From Solibacillus sp. FSL H8-0523 (GTDB taxonomy: Bacteria > Bacillota > Bacilli > Bacillales_A > Planococcaceae): DNA of 64,000 nt. Each line of letters opens with the position of its first letter. Positions within the stretch are counted from its first letter, which is position 1. This document shows positions 36,107 through 44,365 of this stretch, in pieces. The stretch covers positions 3,472,001 through 3,536,000 of the forward strand of contig NZ_CP150291.1 in NCBI RefSeq assembly GCF_038051985.1, read 5' to 3'. The notes beneath the pieces are model-generated. The model did not search any database. It saw only the letters and a list, made by a program, of their open reading frames with translations, and was not told where the DNA came from. The translations under genes were made by a program, and so were the position numbers.

Positions 36107-36958
36107 ATGCGAATTGGGACTTGGAGTGCTACAGGCTTAGGAATTTATAACAACTACAACAAACAATACAACGCGATGAACAAGGCTTTGTACCGTATTT
36201 CTACAGGCTACCGTATTAATAGTGCCGCAGATGATGCAGCAGGTCTTGCCATTTCGGAAAAAATGCGTGCTCAAATCCGTGGCTTAAATATGGCCGGCAA
36301 AAATATTCAAGATGGTATATCACTCATTCAAACAGCAGAGGGTGCACTAAATGAAACGCACGCAATCGTTCAACGTATGCGTGAGCTATCGGTGCAAGCG
36401 AGTAATGACACATTAACTGACGATGATCGAAAGCTCATTGATATTGAATTCCAAGAGCTCAAAAAAGAAATTACGCGTATCTCAACGGATACCGAATTCA
36501 ATACCCGTACCTTATTAAACGGTGACTATAAAGATAACGGCTTAAAACTTCAAGTTGGCGCCAACAGTGGGCAACAGATTGAAGTGTTAATCGGTGAAGT
36601 AAGTAGTTCCTCATTAGGTTTAGATAATTTATCAATTTCCACTAGAGAAGATGCAGAAAAGTCACTTGGACAGCTTGACAAGTCCGTACAGCAAACATCG
36701 ATGGAGCGCGCTCGTTTAGGCGCTTATCAAAATAGGTTAGAGCATGCTTATAATGTAACGATGAATACAGCAGAAAATTTAACGTCTGCGGAATCACGCA
36801 TTCGGGATGCAGATATTGCAAAAGAAATGATGAATTTCACAAAGGCAAGCATCTTAATGCAAGCCGCGCAATATGCCATGCGCCTGCATATGCAGCAGGC
36901 ACATTCGATTTTAGATTTACTGAGCACCGGTTTAACACCGAAAAAAAGATGGGGTTAG
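36107..36958 (+). CDS. Short orphan flagellin
   Basis: This is a flagellin-family protein with intact N- and C-terminal D0/D1 helices but no D2/D3 domains. The start ATG 36107 (MRIGTWSATGLG) has GGAGGTG six bases upstream. Residues 20-110 carry the canonical block RISTGYRINSAADDAAGLAI and the QRMRELSVQASND segment. The first 18 residues differ from the usual RINHNIAAL opening. The C-terminal helix is followed by an unusual basic tail (TGLTPKKRWG) encoded by the terminator stem. No other flagellar gene is in the window, so it is an unlinked, possibly secondary flagellin. Length is 283 residues. Confidence 0.88.
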   Translation: MRIGTWSATGLGIYNNYNKQYNAMNKALYRISTGYRINSAADDAAGLAISEKMRAQIRGLNMAGKNIQDGISLIQTAEGALNETHAIVQRMRELSVQASNDTLTDDDRKLIDIEFQELKKEITRISTDTEFNTRTLLNGDYKDNGLKLQVGANSGQQIEVLIGEVSSSSLGLDNLSISTREDAEKSLGQLDKSVQQTSMERARLGAYQNRLEHAYNVTMNTAENLTSAESRIRDADIAKEMMNFTKASILMQAAQYAMRLHMQQAHSILDLLSTGLTPKKRWG

Positions 36959-36982
36959 CATTCGCTAACACCCATCTTTTTA
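36942..36982. terminator. Bidirectional terminator flagellin/ecsB
   Basis: AAAAAGATGGGGTTAGC pairs with GCTAACACCCATCTTTTT between the convergent flagellin and ecsB genes. The flagellin stop codon and last codons lie inside the stem. Confidence 0.85.
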
Positions 36983-38158
36983 TTTAGACATGCGTAGTGT
37001 AATTTCACTCACGACAATCATCACAACCGGAATAAGATAAAATTGCGGCTGCATTAGCGCACACAGCATCACAATCACTGCTTGTACAACACTCAATTGG
37101 CGCAACAATTTCGCAACCGCTTGTTTTCTCGTATCACGCGGCACAGGATACAGCATATCCATACGGAAATCCCCTGCATGCATCAGCGTATATTTTAATT
37201 GTAGTGTAGTCGCAAAAGCCATTGCAGCTACCACAATCCACGTGACAAACGGAATATTGATGAACGCCGCTATGACAGCAGCAATCGCCGTTAAGCGCAC
37301 CCATAAATAAAAGTGATCATCGGTACGAATAAACGTACGATAAACTAAATAACTCTGTGTATTGCCCTTTTTAAAGGCAATCGATTTGTAAACGGCATCT
37401 AACCATGCACGACGCTTCACTGAACCTTTTAAATGCGGTACATCGGTGAAGTAATTGGCAAAACGATAAAAGCCCATCATTCGATTTTGCTCTAATTTAA
37501 TAAAATGCTCATACGGTACAGGGTTATTTGCGACTTTCTTCACTAGTGTAAAAATATAAAACGCAAGGATTACTAAAAATCCTGCCCCCATAAAGCCCGA
37601 TGCTAATGACATTTGAATAGCTAAAATTGAAATAACCGCACGTACTAAACGATCGAACAGCACCGCATGTCCACGATTCGCAAACCGATAGTAAAACTCT
37701 GCTTGTACATTAAGCCATTTTAAAATCGCCACAAATAATACTGTAACCCAAATTGAAAAAGCAGATAAATCCGTCACCGCTTTTAATAATGGAATCGCCA
37801 CAATTATCAGTACAACAGGGACCAGTACTTGCGACCAAAATGTCCAATTCATCGCCTTTTTGAAGTAGCCCATCATTTGGCTTTCAAGTGGCAGTAAATA
37901 CACTTGGTCCGGCTCGCGTAGAAGCGTCACCGGTCGGCTAAACGCCACAACGATTCCAACAATAATCGCAATGAGCCACTCGGCAGGGAAATCCAGCTCG
38001 ACAACTTTTAACCATTCACTATATTGATAGCCTCCCGCACCAACAATAAACACAAGCACAATGGCGATATGGCCTGTAAAAATGAAGCGCATGTATTTCA
38101 TCACTTCGCCGATATAGTGCGTGAAGCGCTTCGCCCAAACACTATGCATGTTGTTCAT
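36980..38158 (-). CDS. ecsB: ABC transporter permease EcsB
   Basis: This is the membrane subunit of the Ecs transporter, which affects protein secretion, competence and intramembrane proteolysis by RasP in B. subtilis. The 392-residue protein has about nine hydrophobic helices. A cytosolic loop around residues 215-275 has FIKLEQNRMMGFYRFANYF and VPHLKGSVKRRAWLDA, as in EcsB. It overlaps ecsA by 17 bases and shares a terminator with the flagellin gene. AAAGGAG precedes the ATG. No ecsC gene follows; a flagellin gene stands there instead. Confidence 0.9.
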   Translation of the reverse strand: MNNMHSVWAKRFTHYIGEVMKYMRFIFTGHIAIVLVFIVGAGGYQYSEWLKVVELDFPAEWLIAIIVGIVVAFSRPVTLLREPDQVYLLPLESQMMGYFKKAMNWTFWSQVLVPVVLIIVAIPLLKAVTDLSAFSIWVTVLFVAILKWLNVQAEFYYRFANRGHAVLFDRLVRAVISILAIQMSLASGFMGAGFLVILAFYIFTLVKKVANNPVPYEHFIKLEQNRMMGFYRFANYFTDVPHLKGSVKRRAWLDAVYKSIAFKKGNTQSYLVYRTFIRTDDHFYLWVRLTAIAAVIAAFINIPFVTWIVVAAMAFATTLQLKYTLMHAGDFRMDMLYPVPRDTRKQAVAKLLRQLSVVQAVIVMLCALMQPQFYLIPVVMIVVSEITLRMSK

Positions 38159-38891
38159 TGTCTTGCTCCTTTGTCATAGCAATATACAAATCATCAAGTG
38201 TGGCAGTTGGCATATGAAACGCCTTACGTAAATCATCCATCGTTCCTTGCGCACGCACACGGCCTTCATGTAATAAAATAATGCGGTCACAATGCTTTTC
38301 AGCAGTCGATAAAATATGCGTCGACATTAAAATCGAAGCCCCATCACGTTTCTTCGCATCCATTTGATCTAACAGCGACTGAATTCCAAGCGGATCTAAG
38401 CCAACGAATGGCTCATCAATAATATAGAGACTCGGATTAACTAAAAAGGCACACATAATCATGACCTTTTGACGCATCCCTTTTGAGAAATGTGACGGAA
38501 ACCAATTTAAGCGCTTTTCCATGCGGAATTCTTTTAATAAACCTTCCGAACGCTCCTTCAATGTCTTTTCATCTAATCCATAGGCCATTGCCGTTAATTC
38601 TAAATGCTCTTTTAATGTTAATTCTTCATATAATACAGGTGTTTCTGGAATGTACGAAAAGCTTGAACGATACTTGTCCAGATCCTCTTTTAACGTCACA
38701 CCGTTTAAACGAATTTCCCCTGCACGTGGTAGTAGCGTTCCGATAATATGCTTAATCGTCGTACTTTTCCCCGCTCCGTTTAAGCCAATTAGGCCAACAA
38801 GCTCGCCTTTGTTAATTTCAAATGATAAATCTTGAATAACAGGTTTTTTCGTATAGCCGCCTGTTACATTTTGTAATTGTAAAATCGTCAC
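38142..38891 (-). CDS. ecsA: ABC transporter ATP-binding protein EcsA
   Basis: This is the ATPase of the Ecs transporter. Walker A GLNGAGKST is near residues 36-44, signature FSKGMRQKVMIMCAFL near 132, and Walker B SLYIIDEPFVGLD near 152. I start at GTG 38891, eight bases after AAAGGAG; the frame's earlier GTG at 38900 overlaps that site. Length is then 249 residues, close to B. subtilis EcsA. It is divergent from hit, as in B. subtilis. Confidence 0.93.
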   Translation of the reverse strand: MTILQLQNVTGGYTKKPVIQDLSFEINKGELVGLIGLNGAGKSTTIKHIIGTLLPRAGEIRLNGVTLKEDLDKYRSSFSYIPETPVLYEELTLKEHLELTAMAYGLDEKTLKERSEGLLKEFRMEKRLNWFPSHFSKGMRQKVMIMCAFLVNPSLYIIDEPFVGLDPLGIQSLLDQMDAKKRDGASILMSTHILSTAEKHCDRIILLHEGRVRAQGTMDDLRKAFHMPTATLDDLYIAMTKEQDNEQHA

Positions 38892-38966
38892 AGTGGTCAC
38901 TCCTTTTTTCTAAATTTTAGTTTATCAAAAGCAATTGCAGTTGAACACTGAATGCGTCTTTTTCTT

Positions 38967-38986
38967 CCCAACTTATGGTGATGAAC
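38967..38986. repeat. Solitary terminal box of the composite repeat family
   Basis: CCCAACTTATGGTGATGAAC matches the box found at the ends of the large repeats (for example 23406-23425) but stands alone in the ecsA-hit intergenic region, with no core or hairpin beside it. Confidence 0.6.
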
Positions 38987-39037
38987 CCTATTTTCTATGA
39001 TAAAATGAAGGAAAATATCACATAAAAGGAGCGCTTA

Positions 39038-39460
39038 ATGATGAGTGATTGCTTATTTTGCAAAATTATCGCCGGAGACATCCCAAGCTTAAAAGTATAT
39101 GAGGACGAGCATGTGTATGCATTTATGGACATTATGCCTTTAACAAAAGGCCATACATTATTAATTCCGAAAACACATTGCAAGGACCTTTTTGAAATGT
39201 CAGAAGACGTTGCACGCAACTTATATGCAGCGGCGCCAAAAGTGGCCAATGCAATCAAAGCAGCATTCAATCCAGTTGGCATGAACACAATTAACAACAA
39301 CGGTGCAGCAGCTGGTCAAACAGTATTCCACTACCACTTACATTTAGTACCACGCTATGATGAAACAGATGGTCTAAAAGTAGAATGGAATGGCCGCCAA
39401 GCAGAGTTCCCAACAGATGTGCTAACAGACATTTCAGCACAAATTAAAAAAAATCTATAA
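39038..39460 (+). CDS. hit: HIT family protein
   Basis: This is a histidine-triad nucleotide-binding protein, likely hydrolysing AMP-linked substrates in the cytosol. The triad HYHLHLVPR has H98, H100 and H102. The N-terminal CLFCKI pair (C5, C8) suggests the zinc-binding subgroup. The 140-residue length is typical. AAAGGAG lies before a tandem ATG. It is divergent from ecsA and followed by yhaH, an arrangement conserved in Bacillus. Confidence 0.95.
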   Translation: MMSDCLFCKIIAGDIPSLKVYEDEHVYAFMDIMPLTKGHTLLIPKTHCKDLFEMSEDVARNLYAAAPKVANAIKAAFNPVGMNTINNNGAAAGQTVFHYHLHLVPRYDETDGLKVEWNGRQAEFPTDVLTDISAQIKKNL

Positions 39461-39466
39461 TTAATC

Positions 39467-39505
39467 TGCGGTACCAAAAGCAAACACTTTTAGTACCGCC
39501 CTTTT
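39467..39505 (+). terminator. Terminator after hit
   Basis: GCGGTACCAAAAG pairs with CTTTTAGTACCGC, followed by CCTTTTT. Confidence 0.8.
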
Positions 39506-39593
39506 TAACTATTTGCCTAACAGCATGGTTTAATAACTGTAGAAGATGGAAAAGAGTGTATTCAGGAAAGCTATATAGAAAGGAAGTCTATTT

Positions 39594-39965
39594 ATGAAAG
39601 CAAAATCATTTCTTTTAGGGTTAACAACAGGAATCGTCGGCGGAGCTGTTGCTGTTTTATTTTCTGCCCCACAATCAGGTTCACAGCTACGTCAAAATAT
39701 CGCAGGTAATACCACGCAAGCCAAATCAAAAATGCAAGATGTACAAACCGAATTGAACAACGTCAAACAATCCATTATGACGTTAATGTCTGAAGCGCAG
39801 AATAATATGCCGAGTATAATAAATGAATTGAAGGATAACTTCACTACTTTTAAAACAGAAATCGAACCAGAAACCGAAAAACTTAAACAAGAAATTGAGG
39901 GTTTACAGAATTCTATTAAAGAAATCGAGAAAAATATTCCTCAAGGTAAAAAACAAGAGCAATGA
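39594..39965 (+). CDS. yhaH: YtxH-domain protein (YhaH-like)
   Basis: This is a small membrane-anchored protein. A hydrophobic, Gly-rich helix lies at residues 6-26 (LLGLTTGIVGGAVAVLFSAP), followed by a charged, helical, coiled-coil-prone cytosolic region with heptad-like Leu/Ile spacing to residue 115. The GGAVAVLFSAPQSG opening is typical of the YtxH family. Position between hit and scoC matches yhaH of B. subtilis. AAAGGAAG precedes the ATG. Function unknown; relatives are general-stress proteins. Confidence 0.83.
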   Translation: MKAKSFLLGLTTGIVGGAVAVLFSAPQSGSQLRQNIAGNTTQAKSKMQDVQTELNNVKQSIMTLMSEAQNNMPSIINELKDNFTTFKTEIEPETEKLKQEIEGLQNSIKEIEKNIPQGKKQEQ

Positions 39966-40151
39966 ATAGTCATTCATCGCTGATTCTTTATTACTAGTAA
40001 TTCCAGAAAAATACGCAATAAAAATTCCATAAATATCATTTTTTAGTATTTTTAAACCAAGATTTAATTATTCAATTATTCTAACTTTAAACTTTTTTCT
40101 TTTATTGCTATAATATTTTTAAATGATAAATGAAAGAAGAAGGTGATTGCT

Positions 40152-40718
40152 TTGACAGAAGATTTATACTCGCAAAGAGAGGCTATGCTATTTAGCCAAA
40201 GAGTCGCACAATTATCAAAAGCTCTTTGGAAAGCTATCGAAAAAGATTGGCAAACTTGGATCAAGCCTTTCGATCTAAACATTAACGAGCACCACATTTT
40301 ATGGATTTCGTACCACCTAAAAGGCGCCTCAATTTCGGATGTAGCTAAATTCGGCGTCATGCATGTATCTACTGCCTTTAACTTCTCAAAAAAGTTAGAA
40401 GAGCGTGGATTACTCACTTTCTCAAAACGTGATGAAGATAAACGTAATACATATGTTGAGTTAACACCAGCAGGTTCGGAGTTAATCTTACGTATGTATG
40501 ACCATTACCACGACACAGAACATACGATTTTACAAGGCGCGTTACCGCTAAAAGAATTATATGGTCGCTTCCCAGAATTTTTAGATGTAATGGCTGTGAT
40601 CCGTAACATTTATGGCGATGATTTTATCGAAATCTTTGAGCGCTCATTCTTTAATTTCAAAGAAACAATTGATGAATCCGGCAAAAAAATCGGGTCTACT
40701 GTAGAATCAACTTTATAA
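40152..40718 (+). CDS. scoC: MarR-family transition-state regulator ScoC (Hpr)
   Basis: This is a repressor of extracellular protease, peptide transport and sporulation genes during growth. The winged-helix core (about residues 40-115) contains [20 protein letters not shown] and [21 protein letters not shown], which I recall as nearly identical in B. subtilis Hpr. I start at TTG 40152 ([12 protein letters not shown]), six bases after AAGGTG. The frame extends three codons to a GTG that is itself part of the ribosome site. Length is 188 residues. It is monocistronic. Confidence 0.92.
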   Translation: MTEDLYSQREAMLFSQRVAQLSKALWKAIEKDWQTWIKPFDLNINEHHILWISYHLKGASISDVAKFGVMHVSTAFNFSKKLEERGLLTFSKRDEDKRNTYVELTPAGSELILRMYDHYHDTEHTILQGALPLKELYGRFPEFLDVMAVIRNIYGDDFIEIFERSFFNFKETIDESGKKIGSTVESTL

Positions 40719-40724
40719 TAGACT

Positions 40725-40766
40725 AAAGAAATGTCCTCATTACAGGTGATGACATTTCTTTTTTTG
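40725..40766 (+). terminator. Terminator after scoC
   Basis: AAGAAATGTC pairs with GACATTTCTT and is followed by seven T residues. Confidence 0.85.
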
Positions 40767-40864
40767 TCCATAAAATAGTATAATTTTTTATAACATGTTT
40801 ACGCCTATAGATTTAATGAATAAACTTAGTAAATGATTTATCACTTACATTTAGGAGGTTGCTT

Positions 40865-41407
40865 GTGCACTGCTGGAAAACCATTAATATCGAACGCGAA
40901 TATGGAACAACACGGCTTTATTTACTTGCAATCATCCTGTTCGTTCTCGTGTTTTGCTTTTCATATATTACGTTTAGCTTTAATTTTACTGGACGGCATA
41001 TTGATCATTATTTATGGTTAGTCTTTTTAGTACTACCCTTGATTTATCCTGTTCATAAATTCTTGCATTATCTTGCGTTATTTCAATACAAGAATTCACT
41101 AGTCTTTCGCTTTAAGATTCAGTATCATTTTGTACCAATTATTCGTATGCGCCTGCAAACGGGCATTCCAAAATGGGCTTACGTATTCGCGTTAGTAACG
41201 CCGTTTTTGGTATTAAACACCGTTTTTATCGTTGGTGGATTTCTTGTACCAGGCTATGCGCATTATTTCAGTGCATTGCTTGCTTATCATTGCAGTATTT
41301 GTTTAATGGATTTTTTATATGTCAAAAATTTAAAGTCCGCACCAAACAATGCTATAATTGAAGAGACACCAAGAGGATATGAAATTTTAGTACCACTTGA
41401 TTTTTAA
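40865..41407 (+). CDS. DUF3267 family membrane protein
   Basis: This 180-residue protein has four hydrophobic helices. It contains KFLHYLALFQYKNS near residue 70 and PFLVLNTVFIV, resembling the DUF3267 family, which has a partial zinc-metallopeptidase-like arrangement. The HExxH motif is not intact here (HKFLHYL), so peptidase activity is doubtful. The start is GTG 40865, following AGGAGG by six bases. It is followed 28 bp later by a small membrane protein gene, probably in one transcript. Confidence 0.7.
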   Translation: MHCWKTINIEREYGTTRLYLLAIILFVLVFCFSYITFSFNFTGRHIDHYLWLVFLVLPLIYPVHKFLHYLALFQYKNSLVFRFKIQYHFVPIIRMRLQTGIPKWAYVFALVTPFLVLNTVFIVGGFLVPGYAHYFSALLAYHCSICLMDFLYVKNLKSAPNNAIIEETPRGYEILVPLDF

Positions 41408-41435
41408 TTTTTTTGCTTAGAGGGGAGGAATAAAT

Positions 41436-41621
41436 TTGTTACTACTTATTGTCATTTTATTTTCAGTAATATACTTATTCCAAATTAATCGAATGACGGC
41501 TGCCCTATGTATGCGTCGTGAAATTCCAGAAGAAAAACAACCTAAAATTTTCCGCACAATTAATGTACTGATTACCATTTTATTAGTTAGCCTGTATGTG
41601 GAAGTTTTACTCGCTGTTTAA
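41436..41621 (+). CDS. Small two-helix membrane protein
   Basis: This 61-residue protein is not recognised. It has two hydrophobic helices (about residues 1-16 and 42-60) separated by a short charged loop (CMRREIPEEKQPKIFR). The start is TTG with GGGGAGG at good spacing, and a bidirectional terminator follows. Co-transcription with the DUF3267 gene is likely. No function can be proposed. Confidence 0.7.
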   Translation: MLLLIVILFSVIYLFQINRMTAALCMRREIPEEKQPKIFRTINVLITILLVSLYVEVLLAV

Positions 41622-41647
41622 CTCGTCAAATAAACATTACTACGTAT

Positions 41648-41676
41648 AAAGGTGATGCACTTGTGCATCACCTTTT
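41648..41676. terminator. Bidirectional terminator
   Basis: AAAGGTGATGCAC pairs with TGCATCACCTTT between two convergent small genes. Confidence 0.85.
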
Positions 41677-41692
41677 GTGTTACCTACATAAC

Positions 41693-41806
41693 CTAGTAAA
41701 TAAACGCTGCTCCTACGATAATCAATAGGATGAATAATACGACTAATAGCGCAAAACCTGAACCGTAGCCGCCTCCGCCACCATTGTAGCCACCGCCACC
41801 ACTCAT
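41693..41806 (-). CDS. YjcZ-family sporulation peptide
   Basis: This is a 37-residue peptide: a Gly/Tyr-rich N-terminal part (MSGGGGYNGGGGGYGSGF) followed by one hydrophobic helix (ALLVVLFILLIIVGAAFIY). This architecture is that of the YjcZ/SscA family of small sporulation-associated proteins; SscA acts in spore coat assembly and germination in B. subtilis. A perfect ribosome site AAGGAGGTGA lies four bases before the ATG. It is divergent from prsA. A sporulation-sigma promoter could not be confirmed by eye. Confidence 0.85.
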   Translation of the reverse strand: MSGGGGYNGGGGGYGSGFALLVVLFILLIIVGAAFIY

Positions 41807-41948
41807 ACGCTCACCTCCTTTCTCCTTTTATCCTATGCACGCTCCTTTGTAAAACTTAGGCAATTTTGATATGCAACCATTTTGTTTTTAAATCGTTTAT
41901 GTTATAGTAACTAGTGATTTTAAAGTTCAGTTAGGAGCGTATTTAAAA

Positions 41949-42800
41949 ATGAAGAAAACACTTTTAGCATTAACATTCGCTGCTTCTTTAGGTTTAGCGG
42001 CATGTAGTAACCCTGGTGATGAAGTTGTCGTTTCAACAAGCGTTGGTGACATCACACAAGAAGATTTTTATAACTCAATCAAGGAAATTGCCGGCGATCA
42101 GCTTTTACAACAAGTGGTAGTCGAAAAAATCTTGAACGACAAATATGAAGTAACAGACAAAGAGATTGAAGAAGAATTAAAAACTGTTAAAGAACAATAT
42201 GGTGAAGGCTACGAAGCAGCTTTAGCACAAAGCAACTTAACAGAAGATATGTTAAAAACAAACATCCGCTTCAGCTTATTACAAGAAAAAGCAACGATGG
42301 ATGTTGACGTAACAGACGAAGAAATTCAAAACTATTACGACCAATCTTCTCAAGAGTTAAATGCTCGTCATATCTTAGTGGAAGACGAAGCTTTAGCAAA
42401 AGAGTTAGTTGAAAAACTAAAAGCTGGTGAAGATTTTGCAACATTAGCTAAAGAAAACTCAACAGATACTGGTTCTGCTGAAAAAGGCGGCGACCTAGGT
42501 TGGTTCTCTACGGGAACAATGGTACCTGCGTTTAACGATGCTGCTTACGCATTAGAAATTGATGCAATTTCTGAACCAGTACAATCTGACTTCGGTTACC
42601 ACATCATCCAAGTATTGGACAAACGTGAAGTAAAAGACTACGGTTCATTAGAAGATAAAAAAGAAGAAATCCGTGAAGCGATCGCTGCTACTAAAGGCGA
42701 CTGGAACACAAAAATGGCTGAGTTAATCAAAGAAGCAAAAGTTGACGTAAAAGACGCTGACTTAAAAGGCGCTTTTGAAAATATGACTTCAGCTGAATAA
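41949..42800 (+). CDS. prsA: Foldase lipoprotein PrsA
   Basis: This membrane-anchored peptidyl-prolyl cis-trans isomerase folds exported proteins at the membrane-wall interface. The signal peptide ends in LGLAAC with lipidated Cys19. The parvulin (PpiC) domain is at about residues 133-225 ([44 protein letters not shown]), flanked by helical chaperone segments. The 283-residue length matches the family. Lipidation would use the Lgt encoded at 5.7 kb. A TAGGAG site precedes the ATG. Confidence 0.95.
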   Translation: MKKTLLALTFAASLGLAACSNPGDEVVVSTSVGDITQEDFYNSIKEIAGDQLLQQVVVEKILNDKYEVTDKEIEEELKTVKEQYGEGYEAALAQSNLTEDMLKTNIRFSLLQEKATMDVDVTDEEIQNYYDQSSQELNARHILVEDEALAKELVEKLKAGEDFATLAKENSTDTGSAEKGGDLGWFSTGTMVPAFNDAAYALEIDAISEPVQSDFGYHIIQVLDKREVKDYGSLEDKKEEIREAIAATKGDWNTKMAELIKEAKVDVKDADLKGAFENMTSAE

Positions 42801-42802
42801 GC

Positions 42803-42844
42803 AAAAAAAAATGCGAAGTCCGAATGTGGACTCCGCATTTTTTT
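42803..42844. terminator. Bidirectional terminator prsA/phnA
   Basis: AAAAAATGCG-A-AGTCC pairs with GGACT-C-CGCATTTTTT between convergent prsA and phnA-like genes. Confidence 0.85.
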
Positions 42845-43178
42845 AGTTTTTCTTAACAAACTCTGATTTTAATTTCATTGCGCCGAAACCATCAATTTTG
42901 CAATCAATGTTGTGATCGCCTTCTACAAGACGAATATTTTTTACACGCGTACCAATTTTTAATGTAGATGAGCTACCTTTTACTTTTAAATCTTTAATCA
43001 CCGTTACTGCATCGCCATCTACTAATAGATTGCCGTTTGCATCGCGGACAACTAAGCCCTCTTCTTCTACTGCTTCTGCAGCTTGTGGCCATTCATGTGC
43101 ACATTCAGGGCACACATAGTTTGCACCATCTTCATACGTATATTCAGAGCCACATTGTGGGCATTTCGGATATTCCAT
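42843..43178 (-). CDS. PhnA-family zinc-ribbon protein
   Basis: This 111-residue protein has an N-terminal zinc ribbon ([21 protein letters not shown], residues 6-26, split as CPQC and CPEC pairs) and a C-terminal PhnA beta domain ([17 protein letters not shown] and [20 protein letters not shown]). Although named after alkylphosphonate uptake, PhnA-family proteins are not part of the C-P lyase pathway. No other phosphonate genes are present. GGAGG precedes the ATG. The real function is unknown. Confidence 0.9.
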   Translation of the reverse strand: MEYPKCPQCGSEYTYEDGANYVCPECAHEWPQAAEAVEEEGLVVRDANGNLLVDGDAVTVIKDLKVKGSSSTLKIGTRVKNIRLVEGDHNIDCKIDGFGAMKLKSEFVKKN

Positions 43179-43285
43179 TTTACATACCTCCAGTAGTTAT
43201 TCCCTTCCATACTGTCATACTTCCCGCTTAGAAACAACTTTAGCTCATTAATCTACACGAATTCTACAAAACTAAAGCACTTTTC

Positions 43286-44062
43286 TTATAAATGATCGAT
43301 GCGATTTCCGGTTTCTGTTAACCATAGTCCCACACCTAATAATGCGCCACCAATGACATTGCCGATAGTTACAGGAATCAAATTATGTATAAAGTCTCCC
43401 ATTGTAAACGCTGCGCCTTGTGGGATAAGTGCTGTTACTGAAAATAACATCATATTTGCGATACTATGCTCAAAGCCACCTAAAATAAATGGGAAAATAC
43501 AACAAAAAATTAGCGCGATTTTCGCCCCTTCACTTTTCACACGATACGTACACCACACCGCCAAACAAACAAGGAGGTTGCAATAAATGCCGCGAAATAA
43601 AAGTTCACTAAAGCTAGCAGATGTTTTTAACACGGTCACCTTTTCCACATACATCGCCAAATCACCAACGACATAGCCGGTCATTACGAGTAACCATGCA
43701 CAAACATAGGCTCCAACAAAGTTCCCACCGTAACTCACAGTCCATACTTTCATAACACTAAACCACGAAATGCGTTTTTCAAGTGCGCCCATGGGTAACA
43801 CGAGGTTATTACCTGTAAATAAATCCACCCCGCCAAGCATGACCATACAAAGCGCGATACCAAAAACCGCAGCCTGTACAATTTTAATGTACGGTACTTC
43901 TGCTGGTGTGAGCATGCCTCCGATGACGATAAAGGTTAGCATTCCAAAGCCAATAAAAAGCCCCCCGAAAAAGGCGAGCATAAGGTAACTAAATACGCTG
44001 CGCTCTAAAATTTTTACTTTCTTGTGTGCCATTGCTGCAATCGCTTGAAATGTTTCATTCAA
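43286..44062 (-). CDS. Formate/nitrite transporter family channel
   Basis: This is a pentameric FNT-family channel for small monocarboxylates or nitrite/hydrosulfide. The 258-residue protein has six membrane helices. Characteristic segments include GGVDLFTGNN near residue 77, YGGNFVGAYVCAW near 111 and GGFEHSIANM near 196, whose His is the central gating residue. It starts with TTG 44062 after GAGG. No formate or nitrite metabolism genes lie nearby, so the substrate is open. It is monocistronic. Confidence 0.92.
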   Translation of the reverse strand: MNETFQAIAAMAHKKVKILERSVFSYLMLAFFGGLFIGFGMLTFIVIGGMLTPAEVPYIKIVQAAVFGIALCMVMLGGVDLFTGNNLVLPMGALEKRISWFSVMKVWTVSYGGNFVGAYVCAWLLVMTGYVVGDLAMYVEKVTVLKTSASFSELLFRGIYCNLLVCLAVWCTYRVKSEGAKIALIFCCIFPFILGGFEHSIANMMLFSVTALIPQGAAFTMGDFIHNLIPVTIGNVIGGALLGVGLWLTETGNRIDHL

Positions 44063-44365
44063 TTAGACTACCTCATTTCCTATAGATGTCTCCTAAATTA
44101 TAACAAGATACGCGCTTCATGTAAGTGAATGTTTGAAAACAGTCTTTTTCTTAACATTCATATGTGAATCACTTAACACTTTATAAAATTATCGTTTAAA
44201 AACGAACGTTTCTATTTCATTCAATACAGAAATTCGTGAATATGTCATGAGTTCTGCTCTTTTTTGTTTTTAAGTAAAATAATTTCACGAATTTTCCCAC
44301 ATTTATAGAAAAAGAGTATATTATCAATTTAGAGATTATTTTACTTTACACAAGGAGTGTTTCCA
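44063..44365. other. Intergenic region between the FNT channel and serC
   Basis: This AT-rich region is between divergent genes and carries the serC promoter region. I see an imperfect inverted repeat, AATTCGTGAAT near 44231 and ATTTCACGAATT near 44281, enclosing about 40 bp. No T-box, gene or repeat copy is visible. Confidence 0.5.
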
